DNA from: Bacillus cabrialesii
Lineage (GTDB): Bacteria > Bacillota > Bacilli > Bacillales > Bacillaceae
Direction of reading: 5' to 3'
DNA length: 64,000 nt
Assembly: GCF_004124315.2 (NCBI RefSeq)
Contig: NZ_CP096889.1
Location: forward strand, 680,001 to 744,000
The translations under genes were made by a program, and so were the position numbers. The notes under the pieces are model-generated. The model saw only the letters and a program-made list of their open reading frames with translations. It was not told the DNA's origin and made no database searches. Positions 1 to 6,946 of the stretch are shown here, piece after piece; the stretch's first letter is position 1, and every line of letters begins with the position of its first letter.

Positions 1-345
1 CAGGACTTGAATGTCAATCAGGTGATCGGAATTAATGAGTATTTTCATTTTCTTCTGCAGCTGACGATCCCGTTTGGACTGCTGTTTCAAATGCCGGTCA
101 TCCTCATGTTTTTGACCAGGCTTGGAATTGTGACACCGATGTTCTTAGCGAAAATCAGAAAGTATGCGTACTTTACGCTGCTTGTGATCGCTGCCCTGAT
201 TACTCCGCCTGAGCTTTTGTCTCATATGATGGTGACTGTTCCGCTTTTGATTTTATATGAAATCAGTATTCTTATATCGAAGGCCGCTTATCGGAAGGCG
301 CAGAAAAGCAGTGCTGCCGATCAGGACGTGTCTTCGGGGCAATAA
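1..345 (+). CDS. tatCy: Twin-arginine translocase subunit TatC, C-terminal part
   Basis: Open from the first base of the window to TAA at 343-345, so the N-terminus lies outside. The visible part is highly hydrophobic and holds the last transmembrane helices of a TatC, with the TatC-like stretch ITPPELLSHMMVTVPLL followed by a short polar tail. TatC is the multi-spanning membrane receptor that binds twin-arginine signal peptides and recruits TatA for export of folded proteins. Followed by ydiL/ydiK on the opposite strand, as in B. subtilis, where this is the second (Ay-Cy) Tat pair. The paralogue name rests on synteny. Confidence 0.88.
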   Translation, partial: QDLNVNQVIGINEYFHFLLQLTIPFGLLFQMPVILMFLTRLGIVTPMFLAKIRKYAYFTLLVIAALITPPELLSHMMVTVPLLILYEISILISKAAYRKAQKSSAADQDVSSGQ

Positions 346-348
346 TAA

Positions 349-380
349 AAAATCCATTTCTCATGAGAGAAATGGATTTT
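349..380. terminator. Bidirectional terminator, tatCy / ydiK
   Basis: Perfect 14-bp inverted repeat AAAATCCATTTCTC / GAGAAATGGATTTT with a 4-nt loop, between two converging genes. A or T runs at both ends make it usable from either strand. Confidence 0.9.
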
Positions 381-382
381 CT

Positions 383-574
383 TTATTTCTGGTTCTTTTT
401 GATTTTAAAAGAAAAGGCGAACATCTTAAAAGAAATGCTGATGTTGTAAGCGGCGAACACCATCAGAAGGATGGAGTAAAATGACCACATGCTGCCTGGC
501 GAGCTTGCGGCAAGATAAGTAAAGATGCACCCTACGGCAAAATAGATCATTCCCCAAACTACCGGGTTTCTCAT
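383..574 (-). CDS. ydiK: Small membrane protein YdiK
   Basis: A 63-residue protein with two hydrophobic segments (about residues 5-22 and 30-50) and a basic, lysine-rich tail, consistent with a small two-helix membrane protein. Its ATG overlaps the TGA of ydiL (ATGA on the minus strand), so it is probably translated by coupling as the second gene of a ydiL-ydiK unit. The shared terminator at 349-380 ends it. No function is known to me; the name comes from position and resemblance to B. subtilis YdiK. Confidence 0.8.
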   Translation of the reverse strand: MRNPVVWGMIYFAVGCIFTYLAASSPGSMWSFYSILLMVFAAYNISISFKMFAFSFKIKKNQK

Positions 575-1305
575 AAAAATAATCCTCCAATAATCAATTG
601 CATTTGTGTGCTCTGCTGTTCAAGGTACTTCTGAACAGGCTCAAGCTGCATGATGACGACAAATGTATTCATCATGACATGGGCGAATATCGGCACCCAT
701 ATCCGTTTTGTTCTCGCATACAAGAAGGCAAAGGTAAAGCCCATTGCTGTATAAAGAAGAAGATGCTTCAAATCAGCGTGAACAATACCGAAAATAACCG
801 AGCTGATCAGTCCGGCGAAAAAGAAATTCGTTTTTTCGTACAGCGTGCCGAAAATGATTTTTCTGAAGATGATTTCTTCTAATATAGGCCCGACGACAGA
901 AGAAACCATAATCATGAGCGGGACTGCCTGAATGACATCCAGAATCGCTTGTGTATTTTCTGATTCTCTTCCGATGCCAAATACATAATATTCAATAGAG
1001 CCTGCTATTCCTTGAGAGAAAAGGGCAATGAAAAAACCGGCTATCGCCCACAGGATAGAAAGTCCGACTGAGTCTTTCTGTCCGTTTCGCAGCGTTTCTT
1101 TCGGAACAGTCCTCAGAATGAGCAGAACGACAACGAGACAGGCGATAAAGCTGATAACAGACCATAATCCTTGCGCGTGCAGCATATTCTCCTTTGTAGG
1201 CTGTCCTCCGGCATAACCGAATTTAAATAACAAGGGAATCCCGATTAATGCAGAAAACTGCATAAGGATATATGTCAAAATAATAAACCAATACTGTTTT
1301 CTCAA
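571..1305 (-). CDS. ydiL: CPBP-family intramembrane protease-like protein YdiL
   Basis: A 244-residue polytopic membrane protein of the CPBP (CAAX protease and bacteriocin-processing) family. The diagnostic motifs are present: the glutamate pair with arginine in GPILEEIIFR, a downstream FGIVHADLKH histidine motif, and a third motif FAHVMMNT. These residues line the intramembrane catalytic site in the family. It starts at TTG 1305 with an AAGGAG ribosome site 11 nt upstream. It lies divergent to groESL and heads the coupled ydiL-ydiK pair. The substrate is unknown. Confidence 0.85.
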   Translation of the reverse strand: MRKQYWFIILTYILMQFSALIGIPLLFKFGYAGGQPTKENMLHAQGLWSVISFIACLVVVLLILRTVPKETLRNGQKDSVGLSILWAIAGFFIALFSQGIAGSIEYYVFGIGRESENTQAILDVIQAVPLMIMVSSVVGPILEEIIFRKIIFGTLYEKTNFFFAGLISSVIFGIVHADLKHLLLYTAMGFTFAFLYARTKRIWVPIFAHVMMNTFVVIMQLEPVQKYLEQQSTQMQLIIGGLFL

Positions 1306-1442
1306 ATGGTATGTACTCCTTTGTTATGTGGGTTTCGTTCATCTACAGCTATTGTAACATAATCGGAACGGGGGTGAAAAAGCGAACCGAAAAGGGAGCT
1401 GAAAAGAATCATGTAAGCGTGAAAAATTTTTTATCTTATCAC

Positions 1443-1471
1443 TTGAAATTGGAAGTGAGATTCTTTATTAT
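1443..1471 (+). promoter_or_regulatory. Sigma-A promoter of groESL
   Basis: TTGAAA (1443-1448), 17-bp spacer, TATTAT (1466-1471). The CIRCE operator begins 11 nt after the -10, so it overlaps the expected transcription start. Confidence 0.85.
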
Positions 1472-1481
1472 AAGAATTGTG

Positions 1482-1508
1482 TTAGCACTCTTTGGTGCTG
1501 AGTGCTAA
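1482..1508 (+). promoter_or_regulatory. CIRCE operator (HrcA binding site)
   Basis: Perfect CIRCE inverted repeat: TTAGCACTC, 9-nt spacer, GAGTGCTAA. HrcA bound here represses the class I heat-shock operon; GroESL is needed for active HrcA, giving feedback. The element sits at the transcription start and in the 5' leader of groES. Confidence 0.98.
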
Positions 1509-1543
1509 AATTACATATTCATACTATTGAGGAGGTTATTACA

Positions 1544-1828
1544 TTGTTAAAGCCATTAGGTGATCGCGTTGTCATTGAACTCGTAGAATCTGAAGAAAAA
1601 ACTGCCAGCGGAATTGTGTTGCCGGATTCTGCAAAAGAAAAACCGCAAGAAGGCAAAATCGTGGCAGCTGGTTCAGGTCGCGTGTTAGAAAGCGGAGAGC
1701 GCGTTGCTTTAGAAGTAAAAGAGGGCGACCGCATTATCTTCTCAAAATACGCAGGTACTGAAGTGAAATACGAAGGTACTGAATACTTAATCTTACGTGA
1801 AAGCGATATTTTAGCTGTTATCGGCTAA
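1544..1828 (+). CDS. groES: Co-chaperonin GroES
   Basis: A 94-residue Hsp10 that forms the heptameric lid on GroEL. The frame is open further upstream, to an ATG inside CIRCE, but the correct start is TTG 1544: it follows GAGGAGG at 1529-1535 and gives the family N-terminus MLKPLGDRVVIE. The mobile-loop region (EEKTASGIVLPDSAKEKPQ) is normal. First gene of groESL, 44 bp before groEL, controlled by CIRCE/HrcA. Confidence 0.97.
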   Translation: MLKPLGDRVVIELVESEEKTASGIVLPDSAKEKPQEGKIVAAGSGRVLESGERVALEVKEGDRIIFSKYAGTEVKYEGTEYLILRESDILAVIG

Positions 1829-1872
1829 TTCTTAAATAAAAACATTTAAAAATTCGAGGAGGTACTGTAAAC

Positions 1873-3507
1873 ATGGCAAAAGATATTAAGTTTAGTGAAG
1901 AAGCTCGCCGCGCAATGCTTCGCGGTGTCGATGCACTTGCTGATGCTGTAAAAGTAACTTTAGGACCAAAAGGACGCAACGTGGTTCTAGAGAAAAAATT
2001 CGGTTCTCCGTTAATCACAAATGACGGTGTAACAATCGCTAAAGAAATCGAACTCGAAGACGCGTTTGAAAACATGGGTGCGAAGCTTGTTGCTGAAGTA
2101 GCCAGCAAAACAAACGACGTTGCCGGTGACGGTACAACAACTGCGACAGTTCTTGCGCAAGCAATGATCCGTGAAGGCCTTAAAAACGTAACAGCAGGCG
2201 CTAACCCTGTAGGCGTGCGTAAAGGTATGGAACAAGCTGTAGCGGTTGCGATCGAAAACTTAAAAGAAATTTCTAAGCCAATCGAAGGCAAAGAGTCTAT
2301 CGCTCAGGTTGCTGCGATCTCTGCTGCTGATGAGGAAGTCGGAAGCCTTATCGCTGAAGCAATGGAGCGCGTAGGAAACGACGGCGTTATCACAATCGAA
2401 GAGTCTAAAGGCTTCACAACTGAGCTAGAGGTTGTTGAAGGTATGCAATTCGACCGCGGATATGCGTCTCCTTACATGGTAACTGACTCTGATAAGATGG
2501 AAGCGGTTCTTGACAATCCTTACATCTTAATCACAGACAAAAAAATCACAAACATTCAAGAAATCCTTCCTGTGCTTGAGCAGGTTGTTCAGCAAGGCAA
2601 ACCATTGCTTCTGATCGCAGAAGACGTTGAAGGCGAAGCGCTTGCAACACTTGTTGTGAACAAACTTCGCGGCACATTCAACGCAGTGGCTGTTAAAGCT
2701 CCTGGCTTCGGTGACCGCCGTAAAGCAATGCTTGAAGACATCGCTGTCCTTACTGGCGGAGAAGTCATCACAGAAGATCTTGGCCTTGACCTGAAATCTA
2801 CTCAAATCACTCAATTGGGACGCGCTTCTAAAGTTGTCGTTACAAAAGAAAACACAACAATCGTGGAAGGCGCTGGCGAAACAGACAAAATTTCTGCCCG
2901 CGTGACTCAAATCCGCGCTCAAGTGGAAGAAACAACTTCTGAGTTCGACAGAGAAAAATTACAAGAGCGTCTTGCGAAACTTGCTGGCGGCGTAGCTGTC
3001 ATCAAAGTCGGCGCTGCGACAGAAACTGAGCTGAAAGAGCGTAAACTTCGCATCGAAGACGCCCTGAACTCAACTCGCGCAGCTGTTGAAGAAGGCATCG
3101 TATCCGGTGGTGGTACAGCGCTTGTAAACGTATATAACAAAGTCGCTGCAGTTGAAGCTGAAGGCGATGCTCAAACAGGTATCAACATCGTGCTCCGCGC
3201 GCTTGAAGAGCCAATCCGTCAAATCGCACATAACGCTGGTCTTGAAGGATCTGTCATCGTTGAACGCCTCAAAAACGAAGAAATCGGCGTAGGCTTCAAC
3301 GCTGCAACTGGCGAATGGGTAAACATGATTGAAAAAGGTATCGTTGACCCAACAAAAGTAACACGCTCTGCACTGCAAAACGCAGCTTCTGTAGCAGCAA
3401 TGCTCTTAACAACTGAAGCTGTTGTCGCTGACAAACCGGAAGAAAATGCCGGCGGCGCAGGAATGCCTGATATGGGCGGCATGGGCGGTATGGGCGGCAT
3501 GATGTAA
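1873..3507 (+). CDS. groEL: Chaperonin GroEL
   Basis: A 544-residue Hsp60, normal length, ending in the GGM-rich tail (repeated GGMGG, last residues MM) that fills the folding cavity. The ATP-binding GDGTTTA motif and the conserved LGPKGRNVV segment are present. It has a GAGGAGGT ribosome site at 1856-1863. Cotranscribed with groES. No convincing intrinsic terminator is visible just after the stop; a decayed integrase follows instead, so the original 3' end may have been displaced by island 1. Confidence 0.98.
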   Translation: MAKDIKFSEEARRAMLRGVDALADAVKVTLGPKGRNVVLEKKFGSPLITNDGVTIAKEIELEDAFENMGAKLVAEVASKTNDVAGDGTTTATVLAQAMIREGLKNVTAGANPVGVRKGMEQAVAVAIENLKEISKPIEGKESIAQVAAISAADEEVGSLIAEAMERVGNDGVITIEESKGFTTELEVVEGMQFDRGYASPYMVTDSDKMEAVLDNPYILITDKKITNIQEILPVLEQVVQQGKPLLLIAEDVEGEALATLVVNKLRGTFNAVAVKAPGFGDRRKAMLEDIAVLTGGEVITEDLGLDLKSTQITQLGRASKVVVTKENTTIVEGAGETDKISARVTQIRAQVEETTSEFDREKLQERLAKLAGGVAVIKVGAATETELKERKLRIEDALNSTRAAVEEGIVSGGGTALVNVYNKVAAVEAEGDAQTGINIVLRALEEPIRQIAHNAGLEGSVIVERLKNEEIGVGFNAATGEWVNMIEKGIVDPTKVTRSALQNAASVAAMLLTTEAVVADKPEENAGGAGMPDMGGMGGMGGMM

Positions 3508-3573
3508 TCATTGCCCCAGAAATCCAGTGAAAATGGGGTTTCTAGACTCTTATCTATTTTGAAAATAACTGAA

Positions 3574-3593
3574 GAGTAACAAAAGGGTAACAT
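3574..3593. repeat. Short tandem direct repeat, possible integrase arm sites
   Basis: Two near-identical 10-mers, GAGTAACAAA and GGGTAACATT, in the 107 bp between groEL and the decayed integrase. Short repeats of this kind flank phage and ICE integrases as arm-type sites; that role is inferred from position. No matching core direct repeat was found at the gutR end of the island. Confidence 0.3.
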
Positions 3594-3614
3594 TTTCTTG
3601 AATAAGGATCTAAA

Positions 3615-4690
3615 TCAGAGGTTTTCCATTAGTTCTTTGAACTTTTGGGAAGCCTTTTTTATTTCTTAGTCACATTCAAATAAACGTCCTTTGTCGTATC
3701 CTCATCTTTGTACCCTAATCGTTCTATTATTTAGAAGAGTTACCTAGCCTGTGCTAAAGGGGTGTGAGTATGACATAACTAGCATGGGGTAAGTTCTGTA
3801 TTTAGTTCTTCCATTTTTAACATGGGTCTAGTTCAATTCTCTTATTTTTAAATATAGAGGGGATTACTAGGTAGTTACTCCTCGATGCTCATAAAAATAA
3901 AGTTTTCGTATAAATATATCCCAGTACTTCATCATCAATTGTTGTTGAGCTAACTTATGCTTACTTAATTCATTAATTCGGTTTCATCAATAGCAATAAT
4001 GTGTACAGCTGCCAATGTTTATTGAGTAAATAACTTTAAATTCTTATTGTTGTTTGTGGGAGTGTGATATGTTACTGAAATGCTATTAGTCTGTTTTCAA
4101 AATTAATATCGCGCCATTTTAAGTTGCAAGTTTTGTCTGCACGTAATGGGTAATTGTTATTAATTAAAAAGATAGAGTAATCATAATCAATCTTGATTCT
4201 TTAGCTATATGGCGGTAGTGTTTGAGTTCTTCTCTATCTAAATATTTTGGTAAACTGTTTCGATCCCAAATCTTTGTTGAAATATTGCTGTTTAGGAGCC
4301 TGATTATGTTGTGTCGGGTCTTTTTTTAGGATTTTCAGTTCGATAGCCCTAAAGATTATTTTGCCTGTTCGATGAGCATATCCCTTTTTTCTTTAAGTCA
4401 TTTAAGGCTTCCTGATATTGTTTTCAATAGTCTGATAGTCGTTTGATTCGTGCCTGCGGATTCTCTCAGTATTTTCTTTTAAAACGTCCGTTCCTTAATA
4501 GAGGGACAGCCACTCGTCAGGAAAAGCCTCAAATGTTGTGTCAGTCTCTTCTAGGTAGGTACCTTGACTTATTTCGTTTCCTCAGAATAGCCTCTGCCTC
4601 CTTTAATCGGAACTATTTTATATTTTTTCCTTTCACTCCATTTATATAATAATAAATTGCAGTAAGTCCACTTACTCCTACCCTTTCTAT
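3615..4690 (-). pseudogene. Decayed phage/ICE-type tyrosine integrase
   Basis: Reading the minus strand through several frames recovers a whole integrase in the correct order. N-terminal/arm part: FRLKEAEAILRKRN near 4563-4613. Core-binding part: TTFEAFPDEWLSLY, stop, GTDVLKENTERIR near 4453-4545, then AIELKILKKDPTQ near 4284-4350. Catalytic part: YLDREELKHYRHIAKESR (4191-4247), LKWRDINFENR (about 4088-4122), KHKLAQQQLMMKYWDIF (3913-3963), ELTPC, stop, LCHTHTPLAQ (the His-x-x-Arg box, arginine changed to cysteine), ERLGYKDEDTTKDVYLNV with the tyrosine nucleophile, and after a frameshift the tail ASQKFKELMENL ending at 3615. Many stops and frameshifts make it inactive. It marks island 1 as an old integrative element anchored at the 3' end of groEL. 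Confidence 0.88.
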
Positions 4691-4794
4691 ACCAAATAGT
4701 GGTTTGTGAAGAGCGGTAAGGATTTTCCTTTTTTTAAATTCTTTATTGTGAGTTTAATAGTATAATTAGGTTATTATACAAAGGGAGTGATTTA

Positions 4795-5940
4795 ATGGAG
4801 GATTTACTTAGTCTGGAAAAACAGCAAATTGAAAATGAAGATGAGAAAATTGAATATGTTGATGAAATAAAAGTAGTAACAAGGGGCGTGGATTTTTCTG
4901 TACGTGAATTAAAACTGCTAAGAGAGGAAAAAGAATTAATTGTTCCTGATTTCCAGCGGGAATTAGTATGGGATAATAAAAGAAAATCAAGATTTATTGA
5001 GTCCATTTTATTAGGATATCCTATTCCAGGAATGTTTTTCACTGATTTAGAAAAAGGCCGTATGATGATAATAGATGGGCAACAAAGGATAAATACTCTA
5101 GTTGAATTTCTAAATAATGAGTTAAAAATATTAAAGCGGGAAGATATAAATCCTAAATGGAGAGGAAAATTTTACAGGGAAATAGATGAAGACTCACAAA
5201 GACGTCTTAGAAATACAAATATTAGAGCTTCTGTGTTTCAGATATTGTCAGAAGATGTGGATAAGGATATTGCATTGTATAGTTTATTTGAAAGAATCAA
5301 TACCGGAAGTATTCAACTAAATAGTCAAGAGATTAGGAGAGCTATATATTTTGGAGAATTCACAAAAAAATTAAATGTTTTTGTAGAAAATCCGCTTTGG
5401 TTAGCTGCATATAAAATGATAATGCCTGAAGAATATAAAGATTATTCTAAAGATAAAAGGCTGAACGATCAGGAGATTGTAGCTAGATATTTTACTCTTA
5501 AATCATTAATTCAATCCAAAGAATTAGAAAGTGATATCTCTTATAAAAAAGAAATTAATCGATTTATGTCAAATGTTCAGAAAATAGAAGAGGAGACAGT
5601 AGATAAAATATTTAAAGACCTCGAGGAAAAATTAAGGTGGTTACAATCTCAAGTGGATTTTTCAATAGGTTATCTATTTAGAAGGCCTATCGAAAAAATA
5701 GAACATATAAATAATATTAAGGATATTTTAAAAGGGAAAAAATTTAACATTCCCTTATTTGAGAGTGTATTGATAAGTATTGATAAATTAAAGTTGGAAA
5801 ATACAAAATTAGATATTGAGAAATACTTTAACCTATTTAATGATGAAAAGTTTGTAGATGCAATTTCCTCGCAAACTAATCGTATTGAAAAGATTCATTA
5901 TAGGTTGGGGGCGGTAGAGGAGGTTTTCTACAGTGAATAA
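4795..5940 (+). CDS. DUF262 (ParB-like) protein, island 1
   Basis: A 381-residue protein of the DUF262 family. Visible hallmarks: VPDFQRELVW (residues 50-59), DGQQR (94-98), FERINTG (165-171) and QEIRR (178-182). In relatives such as GmrS and SspE, DGQQR belongs to a ParB-like nucleotide-binding/nuclease fold that senses or cuts invading DNA. The HNH nuclease domain (DUF1524) often found C-terminally is absent; the rest is helical and lysine-rich. ATG follows GGGAGTG; a TATAAT lies at 4761-4766 but without a good -35. It is AT-rich against its neighbours and overlaps the next gene by 8 bp. Family assignment is firm; a defence role is inferred. Confidence 0.85.
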   Translation: MEDLLSLEKQQIENEDEKIEYVDEIKVVTRGVDFSVRELKLLREEKELIVPDFQRELVWDNKRKSRFIESILLGYPIPGMFFTDLEKGRMMIIDGQQRINTLVEFLNNELKILKREDINPKWRGKFYREIDEDSQRRLRNTNIRASVFQILSEDVDKDIALYSLFERINTGSIQLNSQEIRRAIYFGEFTKKLNVFVENPLWLAAYKMIMPEEYKDYSKDKRLNDQEIVARYFTLKSLIQSKELESDISYKKEINRFMSNVQKIEEETVDKIFKDLEEKLRWLQSQVDFSIGYLFRRPIEKIEHINNIKDILKGKKFNIPLFESVLISIDKLKLENTKLDIEKYFNLFNDEKFVDAISSQTNRIEKIHYRLGAVEEVFYSE

Positions 5941-6601
5941 CAAATTAATGGAAAGAGAAATGGAAGTGGTAAAAAGTACAGGATTAATGGTAGAGAATAA
6001 AAATGCTATTGAGGTAGACAAAACTGAATTACCTGTAGAAGCAGATGATATTACACAAGAAATAGATGATTTGAAAAGACAGATTATATTCTTGAAAGAA
6101 TTAGTAGAAGAAGCAACATATGATTCTTTTATTAAAGTTATCAATTACTATGAAGAGCTATTGAGAATGGATACAAATGAAAGATCTTCATCAGTATATG
6201 GCTTAACAAGCACGTATGGTTTGCTGCTATTAAATTCAACGTATGATGTTTCTATCAAAGAGATTTTCAGAAAAAGATTTTCTAATGCTTTAGCGGATAA
6301 AAACTTAATTCAGAGTTACATTAGTGGAATTATTGATAACAAAATATTAAATAGGAATATGACTAATATAAAACATAAAAATGTAAAAGATACATTTGCT
6401 TTAGCCGTTGATACAAATGATGCCAAACTTCAAAGGAGTATAAAAGTAATAAATGATCTAATAGATACTCGGAATAAAATTGCTCATGGCTTAGAGACTA
6501 GTACAAAAGGTCATAATGATTTGATCAGCGCATTAGAAAGCGTGATCTATTATTTGAATTGGTATAATGAACAACTTTTAAATAAGTTCTGTGAAAGTTA
6601 G
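5933..6601 (+). CDS. HEPN-like protein coupled to DUF262, island 1
   Basis: A 222-residue protein starting at GTG 5933, with GAGGAGG at 5917-5923 inside the preceding gene and an 8-bp overlap, so the two are translationally coupled. The N-terminal 50 residues are acidic and poorly conserved looking; the rest is all-helical. Residues 180-185, RNKIAH, fit the HEPN active motif Rx4-6H, within LIDTRNKIAHG and followed by a long helix, as in the MAE_28990/MAE_18760-like HEPN group. HEPN proteins of this kind are usually metal-independent RNases in toxin-antitoxin and anti-phage systems. The HEPN call rests on this motif and fold pattern; the target is unknown. Confidence 0.7.
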   Translation: MNNKLMEREMEVVKSTGLMVENKNAIEVDKTELPVEADDITQEIDDLKRQIIFLKELVEEATYDSFIKVINYYEELLRMDTNERSSSVYGLTSTYGLLLLNSTYDVSIKEIFRKRFSNALADKNLIQSYISGIIDNKILNRNMTNIKHKNVKDTFALAVDTNDAKLQRSIKVINDLIDTRNKIAHGLETSTKGHNDLISALESVIYYLNWYNEQLLNKFCES

Positions 6602-6847
6602 ATTTAAGGGGTAAGTTGAGGTTGATAATATGATGAAATAAAGGTTACATCAAGTTTTGTTTACCCTTTAGATTAATTTTAAATAGCTTGTAAGTATAGA
6701 ATTAGTATAAGTTAGTCTAAAACTTTGTTGGAACGAAATAATTCGTTTATGGAAGGAATGGACACAGATAATTTATCGACTTAAAATCTTTAATAAAAAT
6801 GATAATCTTTTTTTATTTCTGAAAATCAAATAATTATCGCAGAAAAG

Positions 6848-6879
6848 ACCTCTAATCAATTACTAGGTAGATTAGAGGT
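6848..6879. terminator. Terminator at the gutR / island 1 junction
   Basis: Inverted repeat ACCTCTAATC / GATTAGAGGT with a 12-nt loop, followed on the minus strand by TCTTTTCT. It most likely ends gutR and may also stop island 1 transcripts. The remainder of 6602-6946 is AT-rich and shows no gene, RNA or repeat that I can recognise. Confidence 0.7.
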
Positions 6880-6946
6880 TATTTTAAAAAGGGCTTAGTT
6901 ATTTGTCGACGCTCATATACCTATCTAATTACAATATATTACTTGT

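Noticed and set aside
4443..4649. Plus-strand reading frame of 68 codons before the DUF262 gene.
   Set aside because: It is antisense to the decayed integrase, has no ribosome site, and the minus strand of the same bases gives clear integrase fragments.
4795..5940. DUF262 protein as a GmrSD/SspE-type complete restriction nuclease.
   Set aside because: The C-terminal DUF1524 HNH domain that defines those enzymes is missing in both islands' proteins.
3863..6870. Shared 12-mer ATTACTAGGTAG at 3863-3874 and 6859-6870 as att core repeats of island 1.
   Set aside because: The left copy lies inside the decayed integrase and the right copy in the loop of the gutR terminator; neither is at a sensible junction, and a 12-bp match can arise by chance in AT-rich DNA.
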